Below, in pieces: positions 22,555 to 31,233 of a stretch of DNA of 57,535 bases. The stretch comes from Nitrospirota bacterium. Lineage in GTDB: Bacteria > Nitrospirota > Thermodesulfovibrionia > Thermodesulfovibrionales > SM23-35. Under the pieces are notes generated by a model, which saw only the letters and a list, made by a program, of their open reading frames with translations, was not told the origin of the DNA and made no database searches. A program made the position numbers and the translations under genes. The stretch is taken from contig JBFMCL010000022.1 of NCBI GenBank assembly GCA_040754395.1, positions 1 to 57,535 on the forward strand, read 5' to 3'. How positions within the stretch are numbered: the stretch's first letter is position 1; every line of letters begins with the position of its first letter.

Positions 22555-23356
22555 ATTCTGCACAAAACACGGGGACGGAAAGATATGGTACAAGAATGCG
22601 GCAAATTATGCTCATGATCTGTTATCGGACCTCAATCGGCGCACATATATCCGGGATTTTCTGTCTTCTGCCTTCAGCGAAGGGTTTAACACTCTCGGAA
22701 GGCTTGAAGTCATCTTCAGGAAAAAAGGCCGTCTCCCGCGCGCGGTGAAAGCCGCCATGGTGCAGAAGGCAAAGGAAGAGCATTTCGGACAGGTGCTGCC
22801 GATTGAAGAGATCACTGAGCTGGTGAGACATGCAAACACAGTGGTGCGAATGCCCTGTGCATGTCGCTGGAAAACAGACAAACAGGAAGTGCGGTGCTGT
22901 TATGCCATCAGTTATGGACCGGAGGCATGGTACAAAGACATCGATATGAGTTACTTCGGCACCGCGGCGGATGAAGGTCTCGAATCAGTCTCCCCTCACA
23001 TCGCCATCAGGCAGATCGAAAAGCTTGATGAAAAGGGCATGGTGCATACCATATGGACCATGATGACACCGTTCATCGGGGCTATCTGCAACTGCTCCCT
23101 GAACGAGTGCCTTGCGATGAGAACTCTTTCCCGGATCGAAGTCGAAACCATGGCAAGGGCTGAACATGTGGCAAAAGTCGATGAGACATTATGCATTGGG
23201 TGCGGACTCTGTGACGTGCAGTGCCTCTTCAGGGCTGTCAGCAGCATCACCGCACACGGTACTTCGATCGCCCGCATCGACCCCCAGAAATGCTTCGGCT
23301 GCGGACTCTGCAGAAGGGTATGCAGCACGGAGGCCATTTCATTGGTTTTGCGATAG
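22547..23356 (+). CDS. Multi-cluster 4Fe-4S ferredoxin-type protein
   Basis: 269 residues, soluble. The C-terminal part carries two [4Fe-4S] motifs, CIGCGLCDVQC (about 214-224) and CFGCGLCRRVC (about 248-258). Further cysteines occur as MCEFC at the very N-terminus, MPCACRWK, RCC and CNCSLNEC, enough for one or two more metal sites. The middle region resembles uncharacterised ferredoxin-like proteins of anaerobes. Start chosen at the internal ATG preceded by GGAAGGGG. The partner enzyme is unknown; overlap with the methyltransferase gene is the only context. Confidence 0.8.
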   Translation: MCEFCTKHGDGKIWYKNAANYAHDLLSDLNRRTYIRDFLSSAFSEGFNTLGRLEVIFRKKGRLPRAVKAAMVQKAKEEHFGQVLPIEEITELVRHANTVVRMPCACRWKTDKQEVRCCYAISYGPEAWYKDIDMSYFGTAADEGLESVSPHIAIRQIEKLDEKGMVHTIWTMMTPFIGAICNCSLNECLAMRTLSRIEVETMARAEHVAKVDETLCIGCGLCDVQCLFRAVSSITAHGTSIARIDPQKCFGCGLCRRVCSTEAISLVLR

Positions 23357-23452
23357 AAAAACTGTCTCTGCCTGTGCACAGCCACGGCAGTTGTCGTATA
23401 ATATCTGCGTGTGGCGTGTTATTGTTTTGCAAACTGCCGGCTGAACTCAGTC

Positions 23453-23746
23453 ATGGGAAAAAAAGAGCGCAAAAAGATCACAAATGAATTCAGGGAATGT
23501 CAAAACCGTCAGTTCCTTGCCATAGGAGTGACATTGCTGCTTCTTGTCTTTCTTGTCCTGGTTTACAAACGCCCGGCATTTTTCGGCGAGTTCTCAAAAA
23601 ATACCATTTTCCTTCTTCAGAGCCTGCTTATCGCAGGATTTATCAGCTTCAGCGCATACAACTGGAGATGTCCCTCCTGCAAAAAGTATCTTGGCCACAA
23701 TATCTATAAAACCTTCTGCAGCAAATGCGGAACCAGGTTCCGGTAG
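23453..23746 (+). CDS. Small membrane protein with C-terminal zinc ribbon
   Basis: 97 residues: a basic N-terminus, two membrane helices (about 22-38 and 51-68) and a cytoplasmic zinc ribbon of the form CPSCKKYLG...CSKCGTRF. The arrangement is that of small envelope proteins of unknown role. Start placed at the ATG in front of GKKERKK; ribosome binding site is weak. It is followed 12 bases later by the HNH gene. Confidence 0.65.
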   Translation: MGKKERKKITNEFRECQNRQFLAIGVTLLLLVFLVLVYKRPAFFGEFSKNTIFLLQSLLIAGFISFSAYNWRCPSCKKYLGHNIYKTFCSKCGTRFR

Positions 23747-23758
23747 GGAGAACGACAC

Positions 23759-24094
23759 GTGGGCAAAAGACCGCGAAAGATCAGAAAACCTCCTCCAAGA
23801 ATGTCCTCAGAAAACAAAAGCGCTGAGGAAATAGTCAGGGAATTGAAAGAGAGGGGTTCCGACGCCCCCTCATACAGGGAAAACTCCCTGAGAATCCACG
23901 GGCTGTTCTGTGTGAAATGCGGGAGGGAATTCGATTTCAAAACCCAACATCTCCTGACTGTGCATCACAAAGACGGCAATCCCCGCAATAATCCTGCGGA
24001 CGGCTCCAACTGGGAGAATCTCTGCATCTATTGTCATGACGATGAACACAGCAGGGGGATTCTTGGAGATTATCTTAAGGGCAAAGACAGGTAG
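23759..24094 (+). CDS. HNH endonuclease-domain protein (YajD-like)
   Basis: 111 residues starting at GTG behind AGGGAG. The C-terminal half is a compact HNH/ββα-metal fold: CVKCG, then HHKDGNPRNN, then the LCIYCHDDEH segment, giving the two CxxC knuckles and the catalytic histidines. Close in layout to E. coli YajD, whose role is unknown. There is no restriction-modification or mobile context, so a housekeeping nucleic-acid function is as likely as defence. Confidence 0.8.
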   Translation: MGKRPRKIRKPPPRMSSENKSAEEIVRELKERGSDAPSYRENSLRIHGLFCVKCGREFDFKTQHLLTVHHKDGNPRNNPADGSNWENLCIYCHDDEHSRGILGDYLKGKDR

Positions 24095-24148
24095 GATGGT
24101 TCACTTCATACCCGTAATTCCACTCAGAATCTTTCATCTATTCGGCAA

Positions 24149-24177
24149 TTGACACACTTTTGCGCGGTTGATATAGT
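24149..24177 (+). promoter_or_regulatory. Sigma-70 promoter of the AI-2E-type transporter
   Basis: Perfect -35 TTGACA (24149-24154), 17-base spacer and -10 TATAGT (24172-24177). Predicted start near 24184, giving a leader of about 50 bases to the GTG at 24234. Confidence 0.8.
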
Positions 24178-24233
24178 AAACCATAATCCTGTGCAGTGCC
24201 TGTACGCTCGCGCATGCAGGGAAGGAGAAATCC

Positions 24234-25304
24234 GTGAGAGAAGAGAAGGACAAACACATTGAACACCTTGTCAGCGCCCTCGTTCTTTTCATTATCATAA
24301 TAGGGTGTTTCTTTGTCCTCCGGCCCTTCATATCAGCTCTTCTGTGGGCTATTATCCTCTCCTTCTCGACATGGCCTGTATACAAATGGTGGGAACAGCT
24401 GTTCAAAGGAAGAAAGACGCTTGCAGCGTCGTTCATGACAATACTGCTTATCGGTGCATTTGTTCTTCCTATTGTCGTGATCAGTGTGAGCTTTGCTGAT
24501 GAAGCTGCAGCACTTGTCGAAAAAATACGCGAGATTTCCGCAAAAGGACCCCCTAAGCTTCCGGCATGGATCAGTAACATTCCCCTCATAGGGGCTGAGA
24601 TCCAGAGATACTGGCTGGAATGGACTCTTGACCATGATAAGCTGGCTGACTTTCTGACGCCTTATATAAAACCGCTCAGGGGACAGATTCTCGCAAAGGG
24701 TGCGTTGATGGGACAGGCAATTTTCCAGGTATTACTGAGCATTACCGTATGCTTCTTCTTTTATCGTGACGGAGAGGAGACAGCACAAAGCCTGGCTAAT
24801 TTTCTGAGAAAAATCGCGGGTTCGCGTGCAGACAGGCTTATAAAGGTAGCCGCTGATACCACAAAGGGGGTCGTATACGGCATACTGGGAACCGCCGCTG
24901 TTCAGGGTACAGCCGCAGGAATCGGTTTTGTTATCGCAGGGGTTCCCGGAGCGCTCCTTCTGGGATTCATTACGTTCTTTCTTGCACTCATTCCCATGGG
25001 GCCGCCATTCCTTTGGGTACCTGTGACCATATGGCTCTTTTATTATAAAAGCGCGGTATCTGGGATATTCATGGCACTATGGGGCACGTTTGTGATCAGC
25101 GGCATCGACAATGTGGTCAAACCCCTGCTAATCAGCCGTGGAGTAAATCTGCCGTTTATCCTTATCCTTCTTGGGGTGCTTGGGGGCGTTATCGCCTTTG
25201 GGTTTATCGGGATCTTTCTTGGCCCTGCGCTTCTCGCACTCGGTTATTCACTTATCTCGGAATGGACATCAGGGAAAGATTCCGCTGAACCTGATACGGA
25301 CTGA
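24234..25304 (+). CDS. AI-2E family transporter (PerM/YdiK-like)
   Basis: 356 residues, about seven to eight membrane helices: two at the N-terminus, a soluble middle segment (about 85-145) and a dense C-terminal bundle including the family signature region LGVLGGVIAFGFIGIFLGP. The AI-2E exporter family (PF01594) includes TqsA and putative permeases; the substrate is generally unknown and AI-2 transport should not be assumed. Start is GTG after AAGGAGAAA. A near-consensus promoter precedes it. Confidence 0.88.
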   Translation: MREEKDKHIEHLVSALVLFIIIIGCFFVLRPFISALLWAIILSFSTWPVYKWWEQLFKGRKTLAASFMTILLIGAFVLPIVVISVSFADEAAALVEKIREISAKGPPKLPAWISNIPLIGAEIQRYWLEWTLDHDKLADFLTPYIKPLRGQILAKGALMGQAIFQVLLSITVCFFFYRDGEETAQSLANFLRKIAGSRADRLIKVAADTTKGVVYGILGTAAVQGTAAGIGFVIAGVPGALLLGFITFFLALIPMGPPFLWVPVTIWLFYYKSAVSGIFMALWGTFVISGIDNVVKPLLISRGVNLPFILILLGVLGGVIAFGFIGIFLGPALLALGYSLISEWTSGKDSAEPDTD

Positions 25305-25351
25305 AAAGTGCCGGTACACCGCAGATGCCTCATAAAGGCAGCTTCTGAATA

Positions 25352-25750
25352 ATGATGGCTTTCAGCGACAGAAATACAATTATCCCTCACAACAAACCGG
25401 GAGTTCCTCCGCTCTCATCCGAAGAACGGGAGAAAATTCTTGCACACGCGCTCAGGAGAATGATTATGATCGGGGGAAAGGTATTCGGGATCGAAGACGA
25501 TGCCGAGCCGGAGGTGCGTGTGGATTGTGCCGCCAGAACTCCGTCATGCAAGGCAAACTGCTGCACCTATGTGTTTGCCCTTACCCTGGAAGAGGTAAAA
25601 AAAGGCATTTACCGGTACAATACGGAAAATCCCTTCTATATGGCGAGGGATGCAGATGGATACTGCCCTTACCTTGACCGCGCTGCGTTCACATGCAGTA
25701 TTTACGAGGGAAGACCGATAAGATGCAGAAAATTTGCCTGTCCTTTCTGA
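25352..25750 (+). CDS. YkgJ family Cys-rich protein
   Basis: 132 residues with the YkgJ cysteine pattern: CAARTPSCKANCC, then CPYLDRAAFTCSIYEGRP and IRCRKFACPF. The metal (zinc or iron-sulfur) and role are not known. Two ATG codons stand side by side at 25352 and 25355; neither has a strong ribosome binding site. It follows the transporter gene by 47 bases. Compare the longer relative at 5172. Confidence 0.8.
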   Translation: MMAFSDRNTIIPHNKPGVPPLSSEEREKILAHALRRMIMIGGKVFGIEDDAEPEVRVDCAARTPSCKANCCTYVFALTLEEVKKGIYRYNTENPFYMARDADGYCPYLDRAAFTCSIYEGRPIRCRKFACPF

Positions 25751-25781
25751 TTCCCCGTCTCTTTCTCCTCACCGATCTTGA

Positions 25782-26588
25782 TCATTCTCCTGCGTGCAGG
25801 GGTTCCATCACGGTTTTTTCGACGAGTGCACATATCTCGGAAGAAGTCTTCTCCCGGTAATCGTTAAAAGTGACGGGATTATGGACGATCACCTTCACAG
25901 ATATCCCCTTCCTGGAACATACCCTGACCGCATGCTCCCTGAGAGTCTGCGGTGTATGCCAGGCAATTTCTGCGTCATCCTGATAATGGAGCGTTACCGG
26001 GACTAACGTGAGTTCGGGATTGAGCTGGATCACCTTGAAGATACCCCTGCTGAAAGGCAAACGTTCGGTGATACGACCGGTGGTCCCCTGCGGAAATACG
26101 GCAAGAATGCGTGAGGAGCATGTGTGTGCAATCATCTTGAGTACCCTTATCCTTTCTCTGGAAGATTCCCTGTCCAGAAAAATCACACCCATCAGCCATG
26201 CGATCTGGCCGATGATCGGATACAGTTTCAGTTCGGCCTTACTCACGAATACCGTTCCGAATAAGGCGGAGAGCACAAAAATATCCAGGAAGCTGGTATG
26301 GTTGGAGATTATGAGAATGCCCTTCCCCACTTTGTGTATGCGACTGTGTTTTTCCACGTGGTCAATCTTCACACGAAAAATGACAAGGCACATTTTTGAA
26401 TAGAACTGGACAAGTCTTGGTCCGACAGTCGTTCGCCAGCGGTAAAAGAGCAGCAGCAGGAAAAAATAGAATGGTGACAGCAGTAAGGTAACCGCACAAA
26501 AAGCACCTGTTTTCAGACAACACCTTATGCAACTTATTGGGGTCAGCCCTTGAAGATTGACATTATCGCGATTGATTCTTTTTCCCAT
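25782..26588 (-). CDS. 1-acyl-glycerol-3-phosphate acyltransferase (PlsC-like), 5' end altered by insertion
   Basis: Membrane-associated acyltransferase of phospholipid synthesis. One N-terminal membrane segment, then motif I NHTSFLD and motif III FPQGTT; canonical PlsC has FPEGTR, so two residues differ. The frame is open up to an ATG at 26588 inside the last codons of the upstream transposase, and the first about 15 residues are encoded by the transposon end. No ATG, GTG or TTG with a ribosome binding site occurs in frame between the transposon edge (26538) and the membrane segment. The original start was therefore probably displaced, and the protein now starts within the element or at a rare codon. 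The end and catalytic part are secure; the start is not. Confidence 0.75.
   Translation of the reverse strand: MGKRINRDNVNLQGLTPISCIRCCLKTGAFCAVTLLLSPFYFFLLLLFYRWRTTVGPRLVQFYSKMCLVIFRVKIDHVEKHSRIHKVGKGILIISNHTSFLDIFVLSALFGTVFVSKAELKLYPIIGQIAWLMGVIFLDRESSRERIRVLKMIAHTCSSRILAVFPQGTTGRITERLPFSRGIFKVIQLNPELTLVPVTLHYQDDAEIAWHTPQTLREHAVRVCSRKGISVKVIVHNPVTFNDYREKTSSEICALVEKTVMEPLHAGE
26539..26562. repeat. RAYT inverted repeat, left copy
   Basis: Reads GGGGTCAGCCCTTGAAGATT then GACA on the plus strand and is the exact reverse complement of 27555-27578. No third copy was seen in the window. Confidence 0.9.
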
Positions 26589-27523
26589 TCCTTCTGTAAT
26601 CTTCTGTCTTCCTCAAGCCGTTTCACTGTTCTCTTATACTGATGGGTCACGCCCGATGGGCTCATTCCCCCTAGCATCTCCGCGATCTCTCTGTTGAACG
26701 CAGAAGCCTCTTTCTTTGACAGGTATATGAACATCAGCTTGGCGTGGCGTTCTTCCGGTATGCTTATATTGGCAAGTTCCCTTACCTTGTAATATCCGCA
26801 TATGGCATCCCGTATCTCTTCAAGGTCTGTCCCGGTCTTATATCTCCTCTTTGCCGTTATCTCTTCTGACCGCTTATTGTTGTTCTGTATCCCCTTTATG
26901 ACCTTCTTGATGAACCCCTTACTCCCCAAGATTGCCTGCCCGGTGATATCTTCTTTCGGATATCCTGAGGGCTGCTCTCCCCCGGCCTCGACAAATCCCC
27001 TATATTGCTTCCAGGCTGCTTTTCTGTCCTTGCCATATTCTACAAAAAACCAGTCCGTATTCAACCACTCAGGGGGCTTTTGCTTCCCTATATAGTATCC
27101 ATAGCTGCTCCACGTGTATCCCTCAGGCTTTTCTTCAAGCCCTGCCCTTACAGGATTCAGATGGATGTATCTGCTCAGTTCAAGCAGATATCCCTCTTTC
27201 TCCACACACAATGATTTATATCTGCCTGCAAAAATATGCCCTATCCATCCCTTTTGCCGTCTGAGAAAACTCCCGTAGGCTGACCCTATGTAGTGCATTG
27301 CCTTTGTGAGTGCTCCATATGGCGTTGTCAGAAGCAGATGGTAATGGTTTCCCATGATGCAGTAGGCATAGAGGTCTATCCTGTATTTCTTGACTGCGTT
27401 TTGCAGTGTTTCGAGGAAGTATTCCTTGTCCTGATCCTCTGCAAAGATATGTTCACCCCTGTTGCCCCGCGATATGATGTGATATGCCGCGCCTTCATAC
27501 TCTATCCTCAGGGGTCTTGCCAT
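26543..27523 (-). CDS. REP-associated tyrosine transposase (IS200/Y1-like)
   Basis: 326 residues. Single-strand nuclease of the HUH superfamily: metal-binding NHYHLLL (H60, H62) and catalytic tyrosine Y119 in LSRYIHLNPVRAG, both typical of RAYT proteins that mobilise or maintain REP palindromes. The C-terminal third is a DnaA-like helix-turn-helix region (about 225-320). All catalytic residues are present, so it may be active. The final codons MSIFKG and the stop lie inside the left inverted repeat, so the element end is also coding. Confidence 0.92.
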   Translation of the reverse strand: MARPLRIEYEGAAYHIISRGNRGEHIFAEDQDKEYFLETLQNAVKKYRIDLYAYCIMGNHYHLLLTTPYGALTKAMHYIGSAYGSFLRRQKGWIGHIFAGRYKSLCVEKEGYLLELSRYIHLNPVRAGLEEKPEGYTWSSYGYYIGKQKPPEWLNTDWFFVEYGKDRKAAWKQYRGFVEAGGEQPSGYPKEDITGQAILGSKGFIKKVIKGIQNNNKRSEEITAKRRYKTGTDLEEIRDAICGYYKVRELANISIPEERHAKLMFIYLSKKEASAFNREIAEMLGGMSPSGVTHQYKRTVKRLEEDRRLQKEWEKESIAIMSIFKG

Positions 27524-27554
27524 GAGGTCAATTATATGAACCCATGGCTATATT

Positions 27555-27578
27555 TGTCAATCTTCAAGGGCTGACCCC
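27555..27578. repeat. RAYT inverted repeat, right copy
   Basis: TGTCAATCTTCAAGGGCTGA then CCCC; perfect partner of 26539-26562. It lies 31 bases upstream of the transposase start and 12 bases after the neighbouring gene stop. Confidence 0.9.
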
Positions 27579-27590
27579 AGAGGTTTTATT

Positions 27591-28391
27591 TTAGCGCCGA
27601 GCTCGGTATCCGGGAGAAAAAGGTGCATATCCATGTTCATCCCAGAGCCTGTTGCGGTCTTCCTGACCACAGTTGAGAATCCCTTTCCTGCAGAGAACAT
27701 GCCGCCATTCATATTTGACGAATATTTTTTCTGCAGGCGTCAGTTCAGGTTCAAACGCAACCCTCACAGTCGGTGAATATCTGCGGTCGCCGAATCCTGT
27801 TCCCGCAGAATCTTCCTGATATTTTCCTGCGCGTGCTGATGATTCCCCTGATGACGGTGCAGGTGCCTTTTCCCTTAATGTGCGATCATGAAAGATCATC
27901 GGCCTCTCCTTTTCCCGGAATACCGCAACGGTAATGACCCCCATGGCAGATGTATCGCCAAATGTCCTGACGGAATAGGAATCCTGAATATCCGTGAAAT
28001 AGAACTTATGAACGGTATCCTGATCTGTCCTCCATCCTTCGAGCTTTACCTCTTCATAAGGGCCCACAATATACATTGCTTCGTTATTCCCGAGGTATGA
28101 CTTTTTTCCCGATATGATGTTCCGTCCGTCCACGGCAACAACAATCCCGATCCTTTCCGCAATTGTGTTCCTGATGAGAATACTGTAGTGCTCTCCTTTC
28201 CTTGCCTCAAGATACTTCTTGATAATGTGTGTTGTTCCTGAATAATACTTCTTGAATGGAACTGTCGTAAACAACTCCCCCTTATCGGGGACAATCTCAA
28301 CCTCCACCTGCGCACCTCTGTGATGTGCGCACGCCGGTACTGCAAAAAGTACAACCACAGCCATAACAAGAAAAACCTTCACGCCGCGCAT
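27591..28391 (-). CDS. Secreted protein of unknown function
   Basis: 266 residues with a clear signal peptide (basic MRGVK, hydrophobic core, PACAHH near residue 20). The mature part is beta-rich up to about 165, containing IGIVVAVDGRNIISG and a FTDIQDSYS segment; then a low-complexity Ala/Ser/Pro linker; then a C-terminal arginine-rich tail with two cysteines (VLCRKGILNCG). The pattern looks like a carbohydrate- or surface-binding beta-sandwich but I do not recognise the family. Good ribosome binding site GGAGAAAAGGG. Its downstream neighbour on the same strand is the RAYT element. Confidence 0.65.
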   Translation of the reverse strand: MRGVKVFLVMAVVVLFAVPACAHHRGAQVEVEIVPDKGELFTTVPFKKYYSGTTHIIKKYLEARKGEHYSILIRNTIAERIGIVVAVDGRNIISGKKSYLGNNEAMYIVGPYEEVKLEGWRTDQDTVHKFYFTDIQDSYSVRTFGDTSAMGVITVAVFREKERPMIFHDRTLREKAPAPSSGESSARAGKYQEDSAGTGFGDRRYSPTVRVAFEPELTPAEKIFVKYEWRHVLCRKGILNCGQEDRNRLWDEHGYAPFSPGYRARR

Positions 28392-28716
28392 CCCTTTTCT
28401 CCTTTCCTTATCTTTTTAAGTAATTAGACAAGGGGATTGCGTGATTTGTTCCGGGAAACGCCCTTTTTCTTTTCCCGGCACTCTTTGCATATCTTTTCCA
28501 CTGCCCTTGCTTAGCGTGTATCCGGTGTTCCTGCCTGTTTGCTGCCATACTTGGCAGCGACTATACCTTCAGCCTGCTGTTTTTGTATAAAATAGTAAGT
28601 GAAAAACCCCCTGCGAAGGTATAATGTATAATGCCGTCAGGCATGCAGGGAAAGCTATGGTACACCAGACAAGATATCCAACGCCGGGTATGACAGCCGG
28701 ATTTGGAGATTAACGC
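28392..28716. other. Intergenic region upstream of glycogen phosphorylase
   Basis: No gene seen in 325 bases. Two adjacent TATAAT boxes occur at 28620-28625 and 28627-28632 with no clear -35; these are candidate -10 elements for the phosphorylase, leaving a leader of about 80 bases. CTGCCATACTTGGCAG (28551-28566 region) is a small dyad. Confidence 0.4.
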
Positions 28717-31221
28717 ATGGAAAAAAGAAAAAAAATAGCCCCTCAGTCTTCAGGGAAGAAATCTGAGACCGTCCGGACTGCGCTGAACGTGAAAGCGATC
28801 AGGCAATCGATGATTGATAATCTCTACTTTCATCTTGCAAAAGTCCCGAATAACGCAACCAGAAATGACTGGTACATATCACTCGCGTATACAGTCCGGG
28901 ACAGGATGATCCAGCAATGGACAAGTACTCTTCAGAATTTCACTGATGATATTACGGTCGTTGCATATCTGTCTTCTGAATTTCTGACGGGACCGCAGCT
29001 CGGGAATCACCTGGTGAATCTCGGGATTCGCGATGCAGTGTCGCAGGCAGTCAAGGGTCTGGGTCTCGATCTCGACGACCTTATTGAACAGGAGGCGGAA
29101 CCCGGTCTCGGCAGCAGTGGACTTGGCAGGCTCGCGGCCTGCTACCTGGATTCCCTTGCAACCTCCGGAATTCCTGCGATAGGATACGGGATTCGCTATG
29201 AATTCGGCCCCTTTGCACAGGATATCCGGGATGGATGGCAGACCGAAAGCACCGACAAGTGGCTTCATTATGGCAATCCATGGCAGATCCCGCGTCCCGA
29301 GATCACCTATTCCGTAAATCTGGGCGGCCGCACCGAGTCATATTATGATGAGCAGGACTGTTTCCGTGTGCGCTGGATTCCCAATTTCTCGATCAAAGGT
29401 ACTGCGTATGATACTCCGGTATCCGGATACAAAGCCGCTCCGGTAAACCTGTTGCGTCTCTGGAAAGCAGAGGCAGCAGAATCTTTTGATCTTGAAACCT
29501 TTAATACCGGGGATTATTTCGGCGCACTCAATGAAAAGATCGCCACGGAATCAATCAGTAAGATCCTTTACCCGGATGACGAACCGTACGCCGGGAAACA
29601 GCTGCGTCTGGCCCAGGACTATTTCTTTGTGTCGTGCGCACTGAAAGACATGATACGCCTGCATCTCCTCAGATGGAAAAATATCAGCAGCTTCTCGAAC
29701 TCCTTCTCGGTGCACCTTAATGATACCCACCCTGCAATTGCCGTGGTGGAACTGATGAGACTGCTTGTCGACGAACATCTGGTGAACTGGGACAAGGCCT
29801 GGTACATTACACAAAACACCTTCTCCTATTCAAATCACACTATGCTCCCCGAAGCACTCCAGAAATGGGCTCTCCCCCTGTTCGGAGGCATTCTCCCGAG
29901 ACACCTTGAAATCATCTATGAGATCAACCGGCGTTTTCTTGACGAAATATGGCTGCAGTATCCCTCTCAGGACGATAAGGTCAACCGCCTCTCTGTGGTA
30001 GATGAGAGCGATCAGAGGTATGTACGGATGGCACAGCTTGCATGCCTTGGAAGCCATGCAGTCAGTGCAGTTTCAGAAAACCATTCAGATCAGCTCAGAA
30101 AAACCGTATTCCCTGACTTGTATGAACTGTATCCCGAAAGGTTTCACAAGATAACAAACGGGGTATCACCAAGGAGATGGATGGTACTCAGCAATCCGAA
30201 ACTTGCCGATCTTCTCTCGGATACCATAGGCGACAAATGGATCACTCAGTTTGAAGACATAACACAGCTCGAATCCTTTGCCGATGATCCGGAGTTCATG
30301 AAAAAATGGCAGAAGGTGAAGCGCACAAACAAACAGAATCTCGCAGGGATCATCAGCAAACGGACCGGGATATCGGTCGATCCCGACTCGCTTTTTGACA
30401 TCCAGTTGAAGCGCATTCACGAATACAACCGGCCACACCTCAATGTGCTGCATATTATTACCCTCTACAACAGAATCAGAAAGAATCCTCAGGCGGATAT
30501 CATGCCACGAACTTTCATCTTTGGAGGCAAGACGTCTCCGGGCTATTTCATCGCGAAGCTCATCATAAAGCTGATCAATGCAGTTGCGGAAACAGTAAAC
30601 AGCGATCCTGATGTATCCGGCCGTCTTAAGGTGGTATTTTTCCCTGACTTTAATGTGAAAAACGGCCAGAAGATCTATCCGGCGGCTGACCTTTCTGAAC
30701 AGATCACCATCGCCGGGAAGGAGGCAACCGGAACGGGAAACATGAAGTTTTCCATGAATGGTGCACTGACTATCGGGACTTCAGGAGGAACAAATACCGA
30801 AATCCTTGAAGATGTGGGTGCTGATAACTTTTTCCTTTTCGGGCTGACTGCCGACGAAATCTGCCGCCTGAAGTCAGAGGGGTATAATCCAACAGGACAC
30901 TATGAGGGCAATCAGGAGCTAAAAGACGCGATACATCTGATCAGTTCCGGGTTCTTTTCAAAAAAGGACGCAAACCTCTTTAAACCCCTGGTTGATTCCC
31001 TGCTGTGCCGGGATGAACATATGGTTTTTGCCGATTATCAGTCTTACATAGAATGTCAGGGACGGGTCGGTGCAATGTTCAGAGACAGGGAACAGTGGAC
31101 AAAGAGGTCAATTCTGACTGTTGCGAGGATGGGGAATTTCTCATCCGATCGTTCCATACGCGAATACAATGAAACAATATGGCATGCTTCTCCGCTGAAA
31201 ACCGATCGCGAGAGTGCATAA
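28717..31221 (+). CDS. glgP: Glycogen/alpha-glucan phosphorylase
   Basis: 834 residues, normal for GT35. Releases glucose-1-phosphate from alpha-1,4-glucans. The PLP-binding lysine is K677 in GTGNMKFSMNGAL, followed by ALTIGTSGGTNTEI where most members have DGANVEI. The N-terminal domain begins with a basic tail and YFHLAKVPNNAT. GGAG precedes the ATG. It is followed 12 bases later by a LOG-family gene, probably in one operon. A GH57 branching enzyme elsewhere in the window (52374) supports a glycogen cycle. Confidence 0.95.
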   Translation: MEKRKKIAPQSSGKKSETVRTALNVKAIRQSMIDNLYFHLAKVPNNATRNDWYISLAYTVRDRMIQQWTSTLQNFTDDITVVAYLSSEFLTGPQLGNHLVNLGIRDAVSQAVKGLGLDLDDLIEQEAEPGLGSSGLGRLAACYLDSLATSGIPAIGYGIRYEFGPFAQDIRDGWQTESTDKWLHYGNPWQIPRPEITYSVNLGGRTESYYDEQDCFRVRWIPNFSIKGTAYDTPVSGYKAAPVNLLRLWKAEAAESFDLETFNTGDYFGALNEKIATESISKILYPDDEPYAGKQLRLAQDYFFVSCALKDMIRLHLLRWKNISSFSNSFSVHLNDTHPAIAVVELMRLLVDEHLVNWDKAWYITQNTFSYSNHTMLPEALQKWALPLFGGILPRHLEIIYEINRRFLDEIWLQYPSQDDKVNRLSVVDESDQRYVRMAQLACLGSHAVSAVSENHSDQLRKTVFPDLYELYPERFHKITNGVSPRRWMVLSNPKLADLLSDTIGDKWITQFEDITQLESFADDPEFMKKWQKVKRTNKQNLAGIISKRTGISVDPDSLFDIQLKRIHEYNRPHLNVLHIITLYNRIRKNPQADIMPRTFIFGGKTSPGYFIAKLIIKLINAVAETVNSDPDVSGRLKVVFFPDFNVKNGQKIYPAADLSEQITIAGKEATGTGNMKFSMNGALTIGTSGGTNTEILEDVGADNFFLFGLTADEICRLKSEGYNPTGHYEGNQELKDAIHLISSGFFSKKDANLFKPLVDSLLCRDEHMVFADYQSYIECQGRVGAMFRDREQWTKRSILTVARMGNFSSDRSIREYNETIWHASPLKTDRESA

Positions 31222-31233
31222 AAGGAGTGCGCT

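Larger units (their letters stand above)
26539..27578 (-). mobile_element. REP-associated tyrosine transposase (RAYT) element
   Basis: One gene bounded by perfect 24-bp inverted repeats (26539-26562 and 27555-27578). The left repeat contains the transposase stop codon. The unit lies between a secreted-protein gene (ends 27591) and plsC, both on the same strand, with almost no extra sequence, so it looks like an insertion into a short intergenic region or the plsC start. Confidence 0.85.
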
